DNA of 51,053 bases from an uncultured Alphaproteobacteria bacterium (GTDB lineage: Bacteria; Pseudomonadota; Alphaproteobacteria; Rhodobacterales; Rhodobacteraceae): contig CACESU010000013.1 in the NCBI GenBank assembly GCA_902562285.1, forward strand, positions 1 to 51,053, read 5' to 3'. How positions within the stretch are numbered: position 1 is the first letter of the stretch; every line of letters begins with the position of its first letter. This document shows, in pieces, positions 1-8,266 of the stretch. The notes below the pieces were generated by a model. The model saw only the letters and a list, made by a program, of their open reading frames with translations. It did not search any database and was not told the origin of the DNA. The translations under genes and the position numbers were made by a program.

Positions 1-2
1 TT

Positions 3-758
3 CCTCTTAAAGTTAGAAAAATAAATAAAAGTACCCAGGATAGTAAGGTAAAAAAGGCTGCTCAAATGGTTGAATTGACTGATTACCTTAATAGAAAACC
101 ATCAGAATTATCTGGAGGACAGAAGCAGAGAGTTGCTCTAGCACGTGCTATTGTTAGAGAGCCTAATGTTTTTCTGATGGATGAACCCTTATCTAACTTA
201 GATGCCAAACTTAGAGTTTCAACAAGGGCCCAGATTAAGAATTTAAGCCATGAATTAGCTATAACTACAATCTACGTTACTCATGATCAAGTAGAAGCAA
301 TGACGCTTGCAGACAGAGTTGTTGTAATGAAACAAGGTGTTGTTCAGCAAGTTGGAAGTCCAACGGATATTTATGATATGCCGGCAAATTCCTTTGTAGC
401 AGGATTTATAGGTTCTCCAGCTATGAATCTTATAGAAGGAAAAATCAGTAAAGGAGTTTTTTCATCTCAAAATACCTTAATTAAAGGATTAAAAGCAGAT
501 GAAGGTGAGATTATACTGGGTTTTCGAGCAGAAGATGCAATGGTCATTAAAGAAAAAGGTCAATTAAATAGTAAAATTTTCACACTTGAAATTTTAGGTG
601 ATGCGACAATGGTAACTGTAAAAGTTGGTAAATCACTAGTCAGCATAAAAGCAAGTAAAAATTTTAGAGCAAATATTGAAGACAAAGTTTCAGTTAAAAT
701 ACCTGCTCAAAAATGTCACCTGTTTAATAAAATAACGGGGGAACGTATAAGGGGATAA
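3..758 (+). CDS. ABC transporter ATP-binding protein, MalK/UgpC type (5' partial)
   Basis: This is the energising ATPase of a carbohydrate-type ABC importer on the cytoplasmic face. The reading frame stays open to the window edge, so the first ATG at 66 is internal and the Walker A end is missing. Visible are the signature LSGGQKQRVALARAI, Walker B FLMDEPLSNLDAKLR and the H-loop THDQVEAMTLADR. A C-terminal TOBE-like region of about 130 residues is typical of the MalK/UgpC/MsmX class. The binding protein and two permeases follow in the same direction, so it belongs to that transporter. Family assignment is secure. The transported compound cannot be read from this subunit. Confidence 0.93.
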   Translation, partial: PLKVRKINKSTQDSKVKKAAQMVELTDYLNRKPSELSGGQKQRVALARAIVREPNVFLMDEPLSNLDAKLRVSTRAQIKNLSHELAITTIYVTHDQVEAMTLADRVVVMKQGVVQQVGSPTDIYDMPANSFVAGFIGSPAMNLIEGKISKGVFSSQNTLIKGLKADEGEIILGFRAEDAMVIKEKGQLNSKIFTLEILGDATMVTVKVGKSLVSIKASKNFRANIEDKVSVKIPAQKCHLFNKITGERIRG

Positions 759-774
759 AACCTCTTAATAGAAT

Positions 775-814
775 TCGCTTTTGCGATGTCAATCAGTACA
801 ATTAAATTTGTACT
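775..814 (+). promoter_or_regulatory. Two small dyads between ATPase and binding-protein genes
   Basis: The 77-base gap contains a short hairpin, TCGC/GCGA with a TTTT loop at 775-786. A dyad follows at 795-814, with arms AGTACAA and TTGTACT around TTAAAT. They could be an attenuator, a processing site or a regulator site. No T-run follows, so a classical terminator is unlikely. The binding-protein start at 836 has its own ribosome site GGAG at 825-828. Confidence 0.35.
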
Positions 815-835
815 CAATAAATATGGAGTTAGAAA

Positions 836-2071
836 ATGATAAAAAAACTTTTTTATTCGGTAATATTTGGGGCTACCTTATTATTTGGGATACCAGTTTT
901 TGCCGGTTGCGAAATTTCTGCTAGAGTAAGTATAGTAGGAAATGAATTTCCTGCAATACAGACTGTGGGAGCTGGTGCGCAAGAATGTACTGGAGCTAAG
1001 GTTGAAACAAACCTTACATCAGAACACCAGAAAATAAATGTTCCAGGTATGCAGGGAAATCCTGCAGAATATACATCTGCCATAATAGCAAATTCTTCAA
1101 TTGTTGCTTTAATGAATGAGGACGTAATTAGACCTCTTGATGATTTAGTTGCAAAATATGGTAAAGGACTTCAAAAAAGCCAGCTTATAAAAATTGGTGA
1201 TAACATTATGGCAGTAGCATTTATGGCTAATGCTCAGCATCTTATGTATCGTGCCGATGTACTTAAAGAAATTGGAGTGGAGCCTCCAAAGACATATGAA
1301 GATATGTTATCTGCTGCTAAAATGATCAGAGATAAAGGAATCATGGAAAATCCAGTAGGTGGAGCTTATGCTGCTGGATGGAATTTAGCACAAGAATTTA
1401 ATAATATGTTTTTGGGATACGGTGGTTCTCATTTTAAATCAGGTTCTGCTCAACCAAATATCAATTCTGAAGCAGGTGTTAACGCTCTAAATATGATGAA
1501 AGCACTTTCAGAATATATGAATCCTGATTTTTTAACACATGATTCAAACGCTACAAATGCTGAGTATCGTGCTGGAAATATTGCTTTGTTGAACATGTGG
1601 GGATCAAGAGCGGCATCTCAAACAACTGCTGAAGGTGTTATAGATGCTGTAAAGAGTAATCACTCAATAGCCGGACCTATGACAGTGGGTGGTGGATCAA
1701 CACCAGCATCAACTTTATGGTGGGATGGTTGGACAGTTGCTAAAAATATTTCTGATGCTGAAGCAGAAGCAACTTTCATAGCAATGATGAATGCTATTCA
1801 TCCTGATAAAATGAAGGATGAAAAAATTCGTACTCAAGCGGTATGGTTAATAGACGGTTACAAGCCAACTGATGCTGCAATAGGAGTTTTTGAAGCAGCA
1901 AAAATGAGTACAACGCCATATCCTATGTTGCCTTATATGGGGCTTTTACACACAGCGCTTGGTAATGAGCTGGCAGATTTTATGCAAGGTAAAGAATCTG
2001 CAAGTCAGGCCCTTTCTGATGTGGAGGCAGCTTATGTTGCTGCAGCCAAAGAAAAAGGTTTTATCAATTAA
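836..2071 (+). CDS. ABC transporter substrate-binding protein, family 1 (MalE-like)
   Basis: This is a periplasmic solute-binding protein. Residues 1-23 form a clear Sec signal peptide: KK, a hydrophobic core, and cleavage after PVFA. The mature protein of about 388 residues has the family 1 layout, including LMYRADVLKEIGVEPPKTYEDML and WGSRA in the hinge and binding lobes. The ribosome site GGAG precedes ATG 836. The ATPase lies upstream and two permeases downstream, making a four-gene importer. A strong hairpin directly after the stop probably raises this gene's transcript level over the permeases. Family 1 proteins usually bind sugars or polyols. Here the neighbouring HpsN-like dehydrogenase suggests a three-carbon polyol or sulfonate, which is inference. 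Confidence 0.9.
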   Translation: MIKKLFYSVIFGATLLFGIPVFAGCEISARVSIVGNEFPAIQTVGAGAQECTGAKVETNLTSEHQKINVPGMQGNPAEYTSAIIANSSIVALMNEDVIRPLDDLVAKYGKGLQKSQLIKIGDNIMAVAFMANAQHLMYRADVLKEIGVEPPKTYEDMLSAAKMIRDKGIMENPVGGAYAAGWNLAQEFNNMFLGYGGSHFKSGSAQPNINSEAGVNALNMMKALSEYMNPDFLTHDSNATNAEYRAGNIALLNMWGSRAASQTTAEGVIDAVKSNHSIAGPMTVGGGSTPASTLWWDGWTVAKNISDAEAEATFIAMMNAIHPDKMKDEKIRTQAVWLIDGYKPTDAAIGVFEAAKMSTTPYPMLPYMGLLHTALGNELADFMQGKESASQALSDVEAAYVAAAKEKGFIN

Positions 2072-2082
2072 TAACGTATAAA

Positions 2083-2106
2083 ATTGGGGGCTATTAAGCC
2101 CCCAAT
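2083..2106 (+). terminator. Strong intercistronic hairpin after binding-protein gene
   Basis: A perfect inverted repeat has 10-base arms, ATTGGGGGCT (2083-2092) and AGCCCCCAAT (2097-2106), with an ATTA loop. The five G-C pairs in a row are striking in such A+T-rich DNA. No long T-run follows, so it is better read as a 3' stabilising or partial attenuating hairpin than as a full terminator. Permease genes downstream still need transcription through it. Confidence 0.75.
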
Positions 2107-2134
2107 CCCTTAATTCTTTATTGAGAGACGTTTA

Positions 2135-3163
2135 ATGCGACATAGTACCTTTTTTTGGTTTGTTTTACCAACAGCTAGCGCAATGGTTCTTTTCATTGCT
2201 TTTCCTATTATTTCTGTTTTATTGCAATCAGTTCATGCTCCACATCCAGCAGTACTTGTAGAAGTTGAAACCTGCACACCTTTAGTGGGTTGTACTGTGG
2301 AAACTACAATGGATCAGGATGCTACTAAAGCAATTCGGGAAGCAGAACCACTAGGGCGATTTATTGGTTTAGAAATATTCTTTGATAGAGGACATCTTGC
2401 AGTTAAAGAAGTTGGAGAGATAATAAGAAATTCTAACTCTTTTAATGAGGCTTTCAGTAAACTTTCAAATCTACCGTTTTATAGGGCATTAGCATTCACT
2501 TTGACTTTTACTTTTATAGTTACTCCTTTTGTAATTATATTTGGTTTTTTAATCGCTATTACCGTAAATGCTATTAGTTCTCATTTAAAAGGACTTGTTA
2601 TCTTCTTCTCTTTATTACCTTTCGTCGTGACACAATTAATAGGAGCTCTAGTCTTATTTTGGATGATTGATAGTAGGGGGATTTTGGGAAGTGCAGCACA
2701 ATGGCTTGCTTCTGATCCCAATCTTTCTTTAAAAGCGTCAACTGGAGTAATGTGGGTTTCATTAATAATTTACGGTATATGGCATGCTGCACCATTTGCT
2801 TTTGTAATATTTTATGCAGGGCTTCAAACTTTGCCTCAAGACCAAATTGAAGCAGCAAAAATTGATGGAGCATCTCGTTATCAGCAAACTAAATATATTA
2901 TTATTCCTCATTTATTTCCTCTTATAACTTTTGTTGCGTTGATACAATTAATGGATAACTTTAGGGTTTTTGAACCTATAGTAGGCTTTAATGCATCTGC
3001 ACATGCTCAAAGCCTGAGTTGGTTTATTTTCAATGATTTGGGAGGAGAAACAAGACAACTCTCTTCAGCTGCAGCGTCATCTGTTTTAACAATTATCGGA
3101 GTTTCAATTTTATTGTTTCCGGTATTGTTTCGGACTTGGCGCGATTTTAGGGAGAGAACCTGA
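2135..3163 (+). CDS. ABC transporter permease, MalF-like
   Basis: This is an inner-membrane permease subunit of the same importer. Residues 10-30 form a first membrane helix, followed by an 85-90 residue hydrophilic segment (about 31-118) and then roughly five further helices. The EAA loop that contacts the ATPase is visible as EAAKIDGASRYQQ near residues 245-257. The long external segment contains Cys47 and Cys53 close together and is larger than in many sugar permeases of this family, resembling the extra periplasmic loop of MalF. The next gene starts one base after its stop. Family call is firm, substrate unknown. Confidence 0.9.
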   Translation: MRHSTFFWFVLPTASAMVLFIAFPIISVLLQSVHAPHPAVLVEVETCTPLVGCTVETTMDQDATKAIREAEPLGRFIGLEIFFDRGHLAVKEVGEIIRNSNSFNEAFSKLSNLPFYRALAFTLTFTFIVTPFVIIFGFLIAITVNAISSHLKGLVIFFSLLPFVVTQLIGALVLFWMIDSRGILGSAAQWLASDPNLSLKASTGVMWVSLIIYGIWHAAPFAFVIFYAGLQTLPQDQIEAAKIDGASRYQQTKYIIIPHLFPLITFVALIQLMDNFRVFEPIVGFNASAHAQSLSWFIFNDLGGETRQLSSAAASSVLTIIGVSILLFPVLFRTWRDFRERT

Positions 3164-3164
3164 A

Positions 3165-4046
3165 ATGGCTATAAAATTAGAGAAAAGACCAACTAGCCTT
3201 AAGCTTTTAATTTATGCATTTATTGTAATCTGGTTAATTGTGGCAGCATTTCCATTTATTTGGACAGTATGGGGTAGTTTTAAAGTAGAGTTAGATTTTT
3301 TCTCTATATCAGATTGGACTAATGCTTTAACTGGAGAAAGAACTAAAGCTGAGTATGGAAGACCATTTACTACAACGGGATATGAAGGTGCATGGATAGA
3401 AAATCATTTTTGGCGAAACTCTATAAATACCTTTATAATATGTTTTTTTGTAGTTTGTACTTCATTAACTATTGGGACATTAGGTGGGTACGCATTATCT
3501 AGATCAAGTTATCAATATACTTTTTGGTTATTGGTAATTGCTTTAATATTTAGGGCAATGCCTCCTATTACCTTGGTAGCAGGTTATATGTTGCCATTCT
3601 TTGAGTGGAATATATGGGGAATTTTACCCACTACAATCGTAGTTTTAGTAGCTATAAATCAACCGTTTACGTTATGGATGTTACATTCCTTTTTCCAAAA
3701 TATTCCTAAGGAATTAGATGAAAGCGCAAAAGTAGATGGCTGTACCCAATTTGAAGCTTTTCGATTTGTTATTATTCCTGCAATGTGGCCAGGAGTAATT
3801 ACTACTGGTTTGTTTTCTTTTCTTTTAGCGTACAATGATTTTGCAGTTACTTCTATGCTTCTAGCGGAAAATAATCGAACAATGGTTCCAGCCATAGCAG
3901 CCTTTCTTGGAACAACTTATACGGAAGGTAACATTATGTTTGCGGTTGCAGCTGTTGTTTCTACAACCATTCCTCTTTTCTTATTGGTTATGTTCTTCCA
4001 AAAACAAATTGTAAGTGGATTAACTGCAGGAGCAGTCAAAGGTTAA
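3165..4046 (+). CDS. ABC transporter permease, MalG-like
   Basis: This is the second permease of the importer, about 293 residues with six predicted membrane helices. The EAA motif appears as ELDESAKVDGCTQFEAF near residues 184-200, followed by IIPAMWPG. It starts one base after the MalF-like stop, so the two are translationally coupled. A hydrophilic stretch after the first helix (around residues 45-90) is somewhat longer than usual, as in its partner. The C-terminus GLTAGAVKG is the standard MalG-type ending. Only a 73-base gap separates it from the dehydrogenase, so one transcript probably covers both. Confidence 0.92.
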   Translation: MAIKLEKRPTSLKLLIYAFIVIWLIVAAFPFIWTVWGSFKVELDFFSISDWTNALTGERTKAEYGRPFTTTGYEGAWIENHFWRNSINTFIICFFVVCTSLTIGTLGGYALSRSSYQYTFWLLVIALIFRAMPPITLVAGYMLPFFEWNIWGILPTTIVVLVAINQPFTLWMLHSFFQNIPKELDESAKVDGCTQFEAFRFVIIPAMWPGVITTGLFSFLLAYNDFAVTSMLLAENNRTMVPAIAAFLGTTYTEGNIMFAVAAVVSTTIPLFLLVMFFQKQIVSGLTAGAVKG

Positions 4047-4119
4047 AATGTATCGTGATTATAAAAATTTAATTATAGAATGTCATGATTTTGAGTGATA
4101 ATTTTTAGAAGGGAATAAA

Positions 4120-5430
4120 ATGTCAGTAAGAAGATTAAAGAGTAGCAAACCAGAAATGCAAAAAAAAGAGGACGATATAAAAGTAAAGACAATGGTTGAG
4201 GCTACACTTAAAGATGTTGAAAAAAGAGGTGATAACGCTGTAAGAGAACTATCCTTAAAATTTGATAAATATAATCCACAAAGTTTTTCATTAACAGCAA
4301 GTGAAATAGAAGCAGCAATACAAAAGGTTTCAACTAGAGAAATGAACGATATAAAGTTTGCTCAAGAGCAAATACGTAAATTTGCTAATGAACAACTTAA
4401 GAGTTTAAAAGATATTGAAGTAGAAACACTTCCTGGCGTTATTCTCGGTCACAAAAATATTCCTGTTCAGTCAGTTGGGTGTTACGTACCGGGTGGTAAG
4501 TTTCCAATGGTTGCTTCAGCTCATATGTCTGTATTAACAGCTTCAGTCGCAGGAGTTCCAAGAATTATAGCCTCAGCGCCACCAGTTAATGGTAAGCCTC
4601 ATCCTGCAATTGTAGCAGCTATGAAATTAGGTGGTGCACACGAAATATACGTTTTGGGAGGAATACAAGCAGTTGCTGCAATGGCTTTAGGTACTGAAAC
4701 AATAAAACCCGTTCATATGTTAGTTGGTCCGGGTAATGCATTTGTGGCAGAGGCAAAAAGACAATTATTTGGAAGAGTAGGTATTGACCTATTTGCCGGA
4801 CCAACAGAAACTATGGTAATAGCCGATGAAACTGTTGACGGAGAAATGTGTGCAACTGATCTTCTTGGTCAAGCGGAACATGGTTATAACTCTCCTGCAT
4901 GCTTAATTACTAATTCTGAAAAATTGGCTCAAGATACTTTAACTGAAATTGATAGAATTTTAAAAATTTTACCCACTTCAGAAACAGCCAAGGTTAGTTG
5001 GGAAGATTATGGAGACATTATTCTTTGTGATGATCATTTAGAAATGCTATCTGTAGCCAATGAAATGGCATACGAGCATGTTCAAGTTATGACAGAAAGA
5101 GATGAATGGTATTTAGAAAATATGCATTCATATGGTGCGCTCTTTTTAGGCCCTAGGACAAATGTAGCCAATGGAGATAAAGTAATTGGGACTAATCACA
5201 CTTTACCAACAAAAAAAGCAGGTAGATATACTGGAGGTCTATGGGTAGGAAAGTTTTTAAAAACACATAGTTATCAAAAAATTAAAACTGACGATGCAGC
5301 TGTTAAAATTGGAGAATATGGTTCAAGACTTTGCATGCTAGAAGGTTTTGTAGGACATGCAGAGCAGTGTAACCTAAGAGTTCGTCGTTATGGTGGAAAA
5401 AATATACCATTTGGTAGTTCAGCTGAGTAA
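4120..5430 (+). CDS. HisD-family dehydrogenase, sulfopropanediol 3-dehydrogenase (HpsN)-like
   Basis: This is an NAD-dependent zinc dehydrogenase with the histidinol dehydrogenase fold, 436 residues. The HisD metal and catalytic residues appear present: Gln251 and His254 in GQAEHG, Glu319-His320 in YEH, Asp353 in NGDKVIG and His413 near the end. No other histidine biosynthesis gene is nearby, and it sits directly behind an importer. The stretch [14 protein letters not shown] followed by [11 protein letters not shown] matches what I remember of HpsN, which oxidises 2,3-dihydroxypropane-1-sulfonate to sulfolactate, rather than biosynthetic HisD. A related polyol or amino alcohol remains possible. 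The start at 4120 follows an AGAAGGG ribosome site. Confidence 0.8.
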   Translation: MSVRRLKSSKPEMQKKEDDIKVKTMVEATLKDVEKRGDNAVRELSLKFDKYNPQSFSLTASEIEAAIQKVSTREMNDIKFAQEQIRKFANEQLKSLKDIEVETLPGVILGHKNIPVQSVGCYVPGGKFPMVASAHMSVLTASVAGVPRIIASAPPVNGKPHPAIVAAMKLGGAHEIYVLGGIQAVAAMALGTETIKPVHMLVGPGNAFVAEAKRQLFGRVGIDLFAGPTETMVIADETVDGEMCATDLLGQAEHGYNSPACLITNSEKLAQDTLTEIDRILKILPTSETAKVSWEDYGDIILCDDHLEMLSVANEMAYEHVQVMTERDEWYLENMHSYGALFLGPRTNVANGDKVIGTNHTLPTKKAGRYTGGLWVGKFLKTHSYQKIKTDDAAVKIGEYGSRLCMLEGFVGHAEQCNLRVRRYGGKNIPFGSSAE

Positions 5431-5434
5431 AAGT

Positions 5435-6487
5435 ATGAAAGATTTTGGACTTAAAGAGTTTTTAAAACCATTAACAAATTCTATGAGAAGTTTTAATGAA
5501 TATAATGTTAAAAAGTCACTAGAATTGCTTTTCAGTGATAGTGTAAATTTAAAAATGTGCCACCCTTTTGGGGTACTGAGTGATTCAGAAAGTTTTTTTA
5601 ATACTGCTTACAAGCCCTTATTAAGTGCTCTTCCAGATTTAGAAAGAAGAGATATGATTCTTATAGCAGGAACTACTCCAGAGGGTAACAAATGGGTTGG
5701 TTCAATGGGTAACTACATGGGAACTTTCGTTAAGCCCTTTTTGAAAATCCCACCAAATGGTCATTTAGTTCATATGAGATATCATGAATTTTTCTGTATT
5801 GAAGAAAATAAAATTGTTGAAATGCAGATAATTTGGGATATCCCAGAACTAATGATGCAAACAAATTCCTGGCCTATGTCTCCCCAGCTAGGAGCTTATT
5901 TATGTACACCATCCCCAATGACATCAGACGGTTTGGATGATCATGGTGATGGTAAAGAAAGTATGGATCATATAAAAAAGATGCTCAGTGACATGTGTCT
6001 ACATCCTGAAAATCCTGATCCCAAGATAATGAATTTGGATAAATATTGGCACCCTAAATTTAACTGGTATGGGCCAGCTGGAATTGGAGCTTGTAGGGGT
6101 GTTTCAGGTTTTAGAAATTGGCATCAAATTCCTTTTTTAAGGGGAATGCCAAATAGAACTGTAGATAAAAATTCTGATGTTAATTCAAATTGGATTGCTG
6201 AAACACATTGGATTGCATCTGGTCCATATGTATGTGAAACTGGTTGGCCAAACATGAAGATGAATTTAACCAATGATGGTTGGTTAGGAATTGCACCAGT
6301 AAACAAAGAAATTATGTTAAAAAGCTTAGATTTTTGGCGATTAGAGTCCGGTTTAATAAGAGAGAATTGGGTGCTTGTAGATTTGTTAGATGTTTTTAAT
6401 CAAGTAGGTATTAATGTTTTTGAAAGACTAAATGAATTTAATAAAGCTAGGAATTTAGGATCACTTCCCAGTCTAGAGGATCAATAG
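5435..6487 (+). CDS. Tandem SnoaL-like (NTF2-fold) protein
   Basis: This protein of about 350 residues is made of two SnoaL/NTF2-like alpha+beta domains, roughly residues 1-145 and 185-345. Each carries the cone-fold signature of a helical start followed by aromatic-rich strands, for example MRYHEFFCIEENKIVEMQI in the first. SnoaL folds bind or isomerise small hydrophobic or polyketide-like molecules, and many have no known reaction. ATG 5435 was chosen because an earlier in-frame start at 5390 would overlap the dehydrogenase by 41 bases. The gene begins four bases after that stop. A second protein of the same double-domain design lies at 8267-9244. The function is not known to me. Confidence 0.75.
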   Translation: MKDFGLKEFLKPLTNSMRSFNEYNVKKSLELLFSDSVNLKMCHPFGVLSDSESFFNTAYKPLLSALPDLERRDMILIAGTTPEGNKWVGSMGNYMGTFVKPFLKIPPNGHLVHMRYHEFFCIEENKIVEMQIIWDIPELMMQTNSWPMSPQLGAYLCTPSPMTSDGLDDHGDGKESMDHIKKMLSDMCLHPENPDPKIMNLDKYWHPKFNWYGPAGIGACRGVSGFRNWHQIPFLRGMPNRTVDKNSDVNSNWIAETHWIASGPYVCETGWPNMKMNLTNDGWLGIAPVNKEIMLKSLDFWRLESGLIRENWVLVDLLDVFNQVGINVFERLNEFNKARNLGSLPSLEDQ

Positions 6488-6490
6488 ATT

Positions 6491-7255
6491 ATGCAATTAC
6501 CAAAAATGCCATCATTTTCTTTGAAAGGGCGGACAGCTTTAATAGTAGGTGCCTCTTCAGGTATAGGAACAGCTTGTGCTGTAGCCCTTGCTGAACATGG
6601 GGCAAAAGTTACTCTAGCAGCAAGAAGAAAAGACAAGCTTGAAATATTAGCACATCAAATGGAAAAAAAAGAATTTGAAGTTAAAATTATAGAGTTAGAT
6701 ATTAATGATATTACAAAAACTTCAGATACTATTTCTAAATTAGAGACCTTTGACATTTTTGTAAATTCTGCTGGCATAGCAAAACATTCTGCTTCTGTAG
6801 ATACTGTATTCCATGATTTTGATGTAGTTATGAATACAAATTTAAGGGGTGCATATTTCTTAACACAAGCAGTTGCAAAAAACTTAATTTTGGAAAAGAA
6901 AAAAGGTTCACTTATTAATATATCTTCACAAATGGGGCTAGTAGGTGGTCAGGAAAGAGCTGTTTACTGTGCATCTAAACATGCAGTTGAGGGTTTTACT
7001 AAAGCAATGGCAATTGAATTTGGTAATCACAATATTAGGGTCAACACTATATGTCCTACTTTCATTTTAACAGATATGACCAAAAAAACATTTGATGTAC
7101 CAGAAAAAAGAAAATGGATAGAGGAAAAAATAAAAATTGGAAGAATAGGGAAGGTAGAAGATATAATGGGTGCTGTTGTTTATCTTGCTTCAGATGCGTC
7201 AAGTCTAGTTACTGGATCCTCTTTATTGGTTGATGGGGGTTGGACAGCTGGATGA
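6491..7255 (+). CDS. SDR-family NAD(P)-dependent oxidoreductase
   Basis: This is a classical short-chain dehydrogenase of 254 residues. The cofactor glycine motif is GASSGIG (20-26), the NNAG-type motif appears as NSAG (92-95), Ser145 or Ser146 is the catalytic serine, and Tyr159 and Lys163 form YCASK. The C-terminus DGGWTAG is typical of 3-oxoacyl-ACP or sugar-alcohol type SDRs. An acidic or basic cofactor preference is not clear from the sequence; ARRK at 44-47 hints at NADP. It starts three bases after the SnoaL-like gene and overlaps the regulator by ATGA. In this context it probably oxidises or reduces a hydroxyl group of the imported compound. Confidence 0.92.
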   Translation: MQLPKMPSFSLKGRTALIVGASSGIGTACAVALAEHGAKVTLAARRKDKLEILAHQMEKKEFEVKIIELDINDITKTSDTISKLETFDIFVNSAGIAKHSASVDTVFHDFDVVMNTNLRGAYFLTQAVAKNLILEKKKGSLINISSQMGLVGGQERAVYCASKHAVEGFTKAMAIEFGNHNIRVNTICPTFILTDMTKKTFDVPEKRKWIEEKIKIGRIGKVEDIMGAVVYLASDASSLVTGSSLLVDGGWTAG

Positions 7256-8262
7256 GTAATACAAAAATAACTTCTGCACAAGTAGCCAAATTAGCTGGTG
7301 TTTCTCAATCTGCAGTAAGTAGAGTTTTTACACCTGGGGCCTCTGCTTCTAAAAGTACTACAGAACGTGTCAAAAAAGTTGCTAATTATTTAGGATACCG
7401 CCCTAATGTTTTGGCTCGTGCAATGGTATCAGGTAAAAGTAGGATGATAGGAATTGTTGTGGCTTATTTAGAGAACCAATTTTATCCAGAGGCCATTGAA
7501 AAACTATCAAATTTATTACAGTCAAAAGGCTATCATGCTTTAATATTTATGGCTGGAAAAAATATGCAAAGTATTGATGGAGTAATTGAGGAAATTCTTG
7601 ATTATCAAGTTGATGGAATAATAACAGCGTCTGTATCTATGTCTTCAAACTTAACAAAGAGGTGTACAAGTGCTGGGATTCCTATGGTATTATTCAATAG
7701 ATCTCAAGATGTTTCAAGAATGTCATCTGTTACCTCTGATAATATTAAAGGAGGTAAGAAAATAGCTGATTTCCTTTTATCATTAGGTCATAGCAAGATT
7801 GGATATATTGCAGGATGGGAAGGAGCTTCCACACAGAGGGATCGTGAAAAAGGTTTTATATCTGGATTATCACATTATGGAACAAAACTTTATAACAGAA
7901 AAGTTGGTAATTTTGTTATGGATGAGGCTAAAGAAGCAACTAGAAAAATGTTTTATAAAAATCCACCAGATGCTGTTTTTGTTGCTAATGATCATATGGC
8001 ATTTGCAGTTATGGATACATTACGTTTTGAGTTAGGGTTTAGAATTCCAGAAGATGTATCTGTAGTTGGTTATGATGATGTTCCAGCAGCATCTTGGCCT
8101 TCTTTTAATTTAACAACTGTTCAACAGCCAGTTGATACTATGGTTCAAAAAACTGTAGATATACTATTAAAAAAAATTGAGCATGAAGAAATCAAACCGC
8201 AGAAAATTACTGTAGACGGTCCCCTTATAATTAGGGGATCTACAATTATACCAAAAGGTTAG
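7252..8262 (+). CDS. LacI-family transcriptional regulator
   Basis: The DNA-binding helix-turn-helix is at the N-terminus (SAQVAKLAGVSQSAVSRVF), followed by the hinge helix region NVLARAMVSGKSRMIGIVV. A periplasmic-binding-protein-like effector domain extends to the end, including VFVANDHMAFAVMDTL and VSVVGYDDVPAASW. ATG 7252 overlaps the SDR stop as ATGA, which makes it more likely than an in-frame TTG 12 bases upstream. It lies inside the cluster it probably controls and would sense the imported compound or a breakdown product. A dyad centred on CG at 12094-12113 has the symmetry of a LacI-family operator. Confidence 0.93.
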   Translation: MSNTKITSAQVAKLAGVSQSAVSRVFTPGASASKSTTERVKKVANYLGYRPNVLARAMVSGKSRMIGIVVAYLENQFYPEAIEKLSNLLQSKGYHALIFMAGKNMQSIDGVIEEILDYQVDGIITASVSMSSNLTKRCTSAGIPMVLFNRSQDVSRMSSVTSDNIKGGKKIADFLLSLGHSKIGYIAGWEGASTQRDREKGFISGLSHYGTKLYNRKVGNFVMDEAKEATRKMFYKNPPDAVFVANDHMAFAVMDTLRFELGFRIPEDVSVVGYDDVPAASWPSFNLTTVQQPVDTMVQKTVDILLKKIEHEEIKPQKITVDGPLIIRGSTIIPKG

Positions 8263-8266
8263 GCAA

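Noticed and set aside
4120-5430. Histidinol dehydrogenase of histidine biosynthesis
   Set aside because: No his genes nearby, and the gene follows an importer in a catabolic run. The segment near residues 370-381 looks more like HpsN. The catalytic residues alone do not separate the two.
5390-5434. Upstream start for the first tandem SnoaL-like protein
   Set aside because: It would overlap the dehydrogenase by 41 bases and add residues without family features. ATG 5435 lies just after the previous stop.
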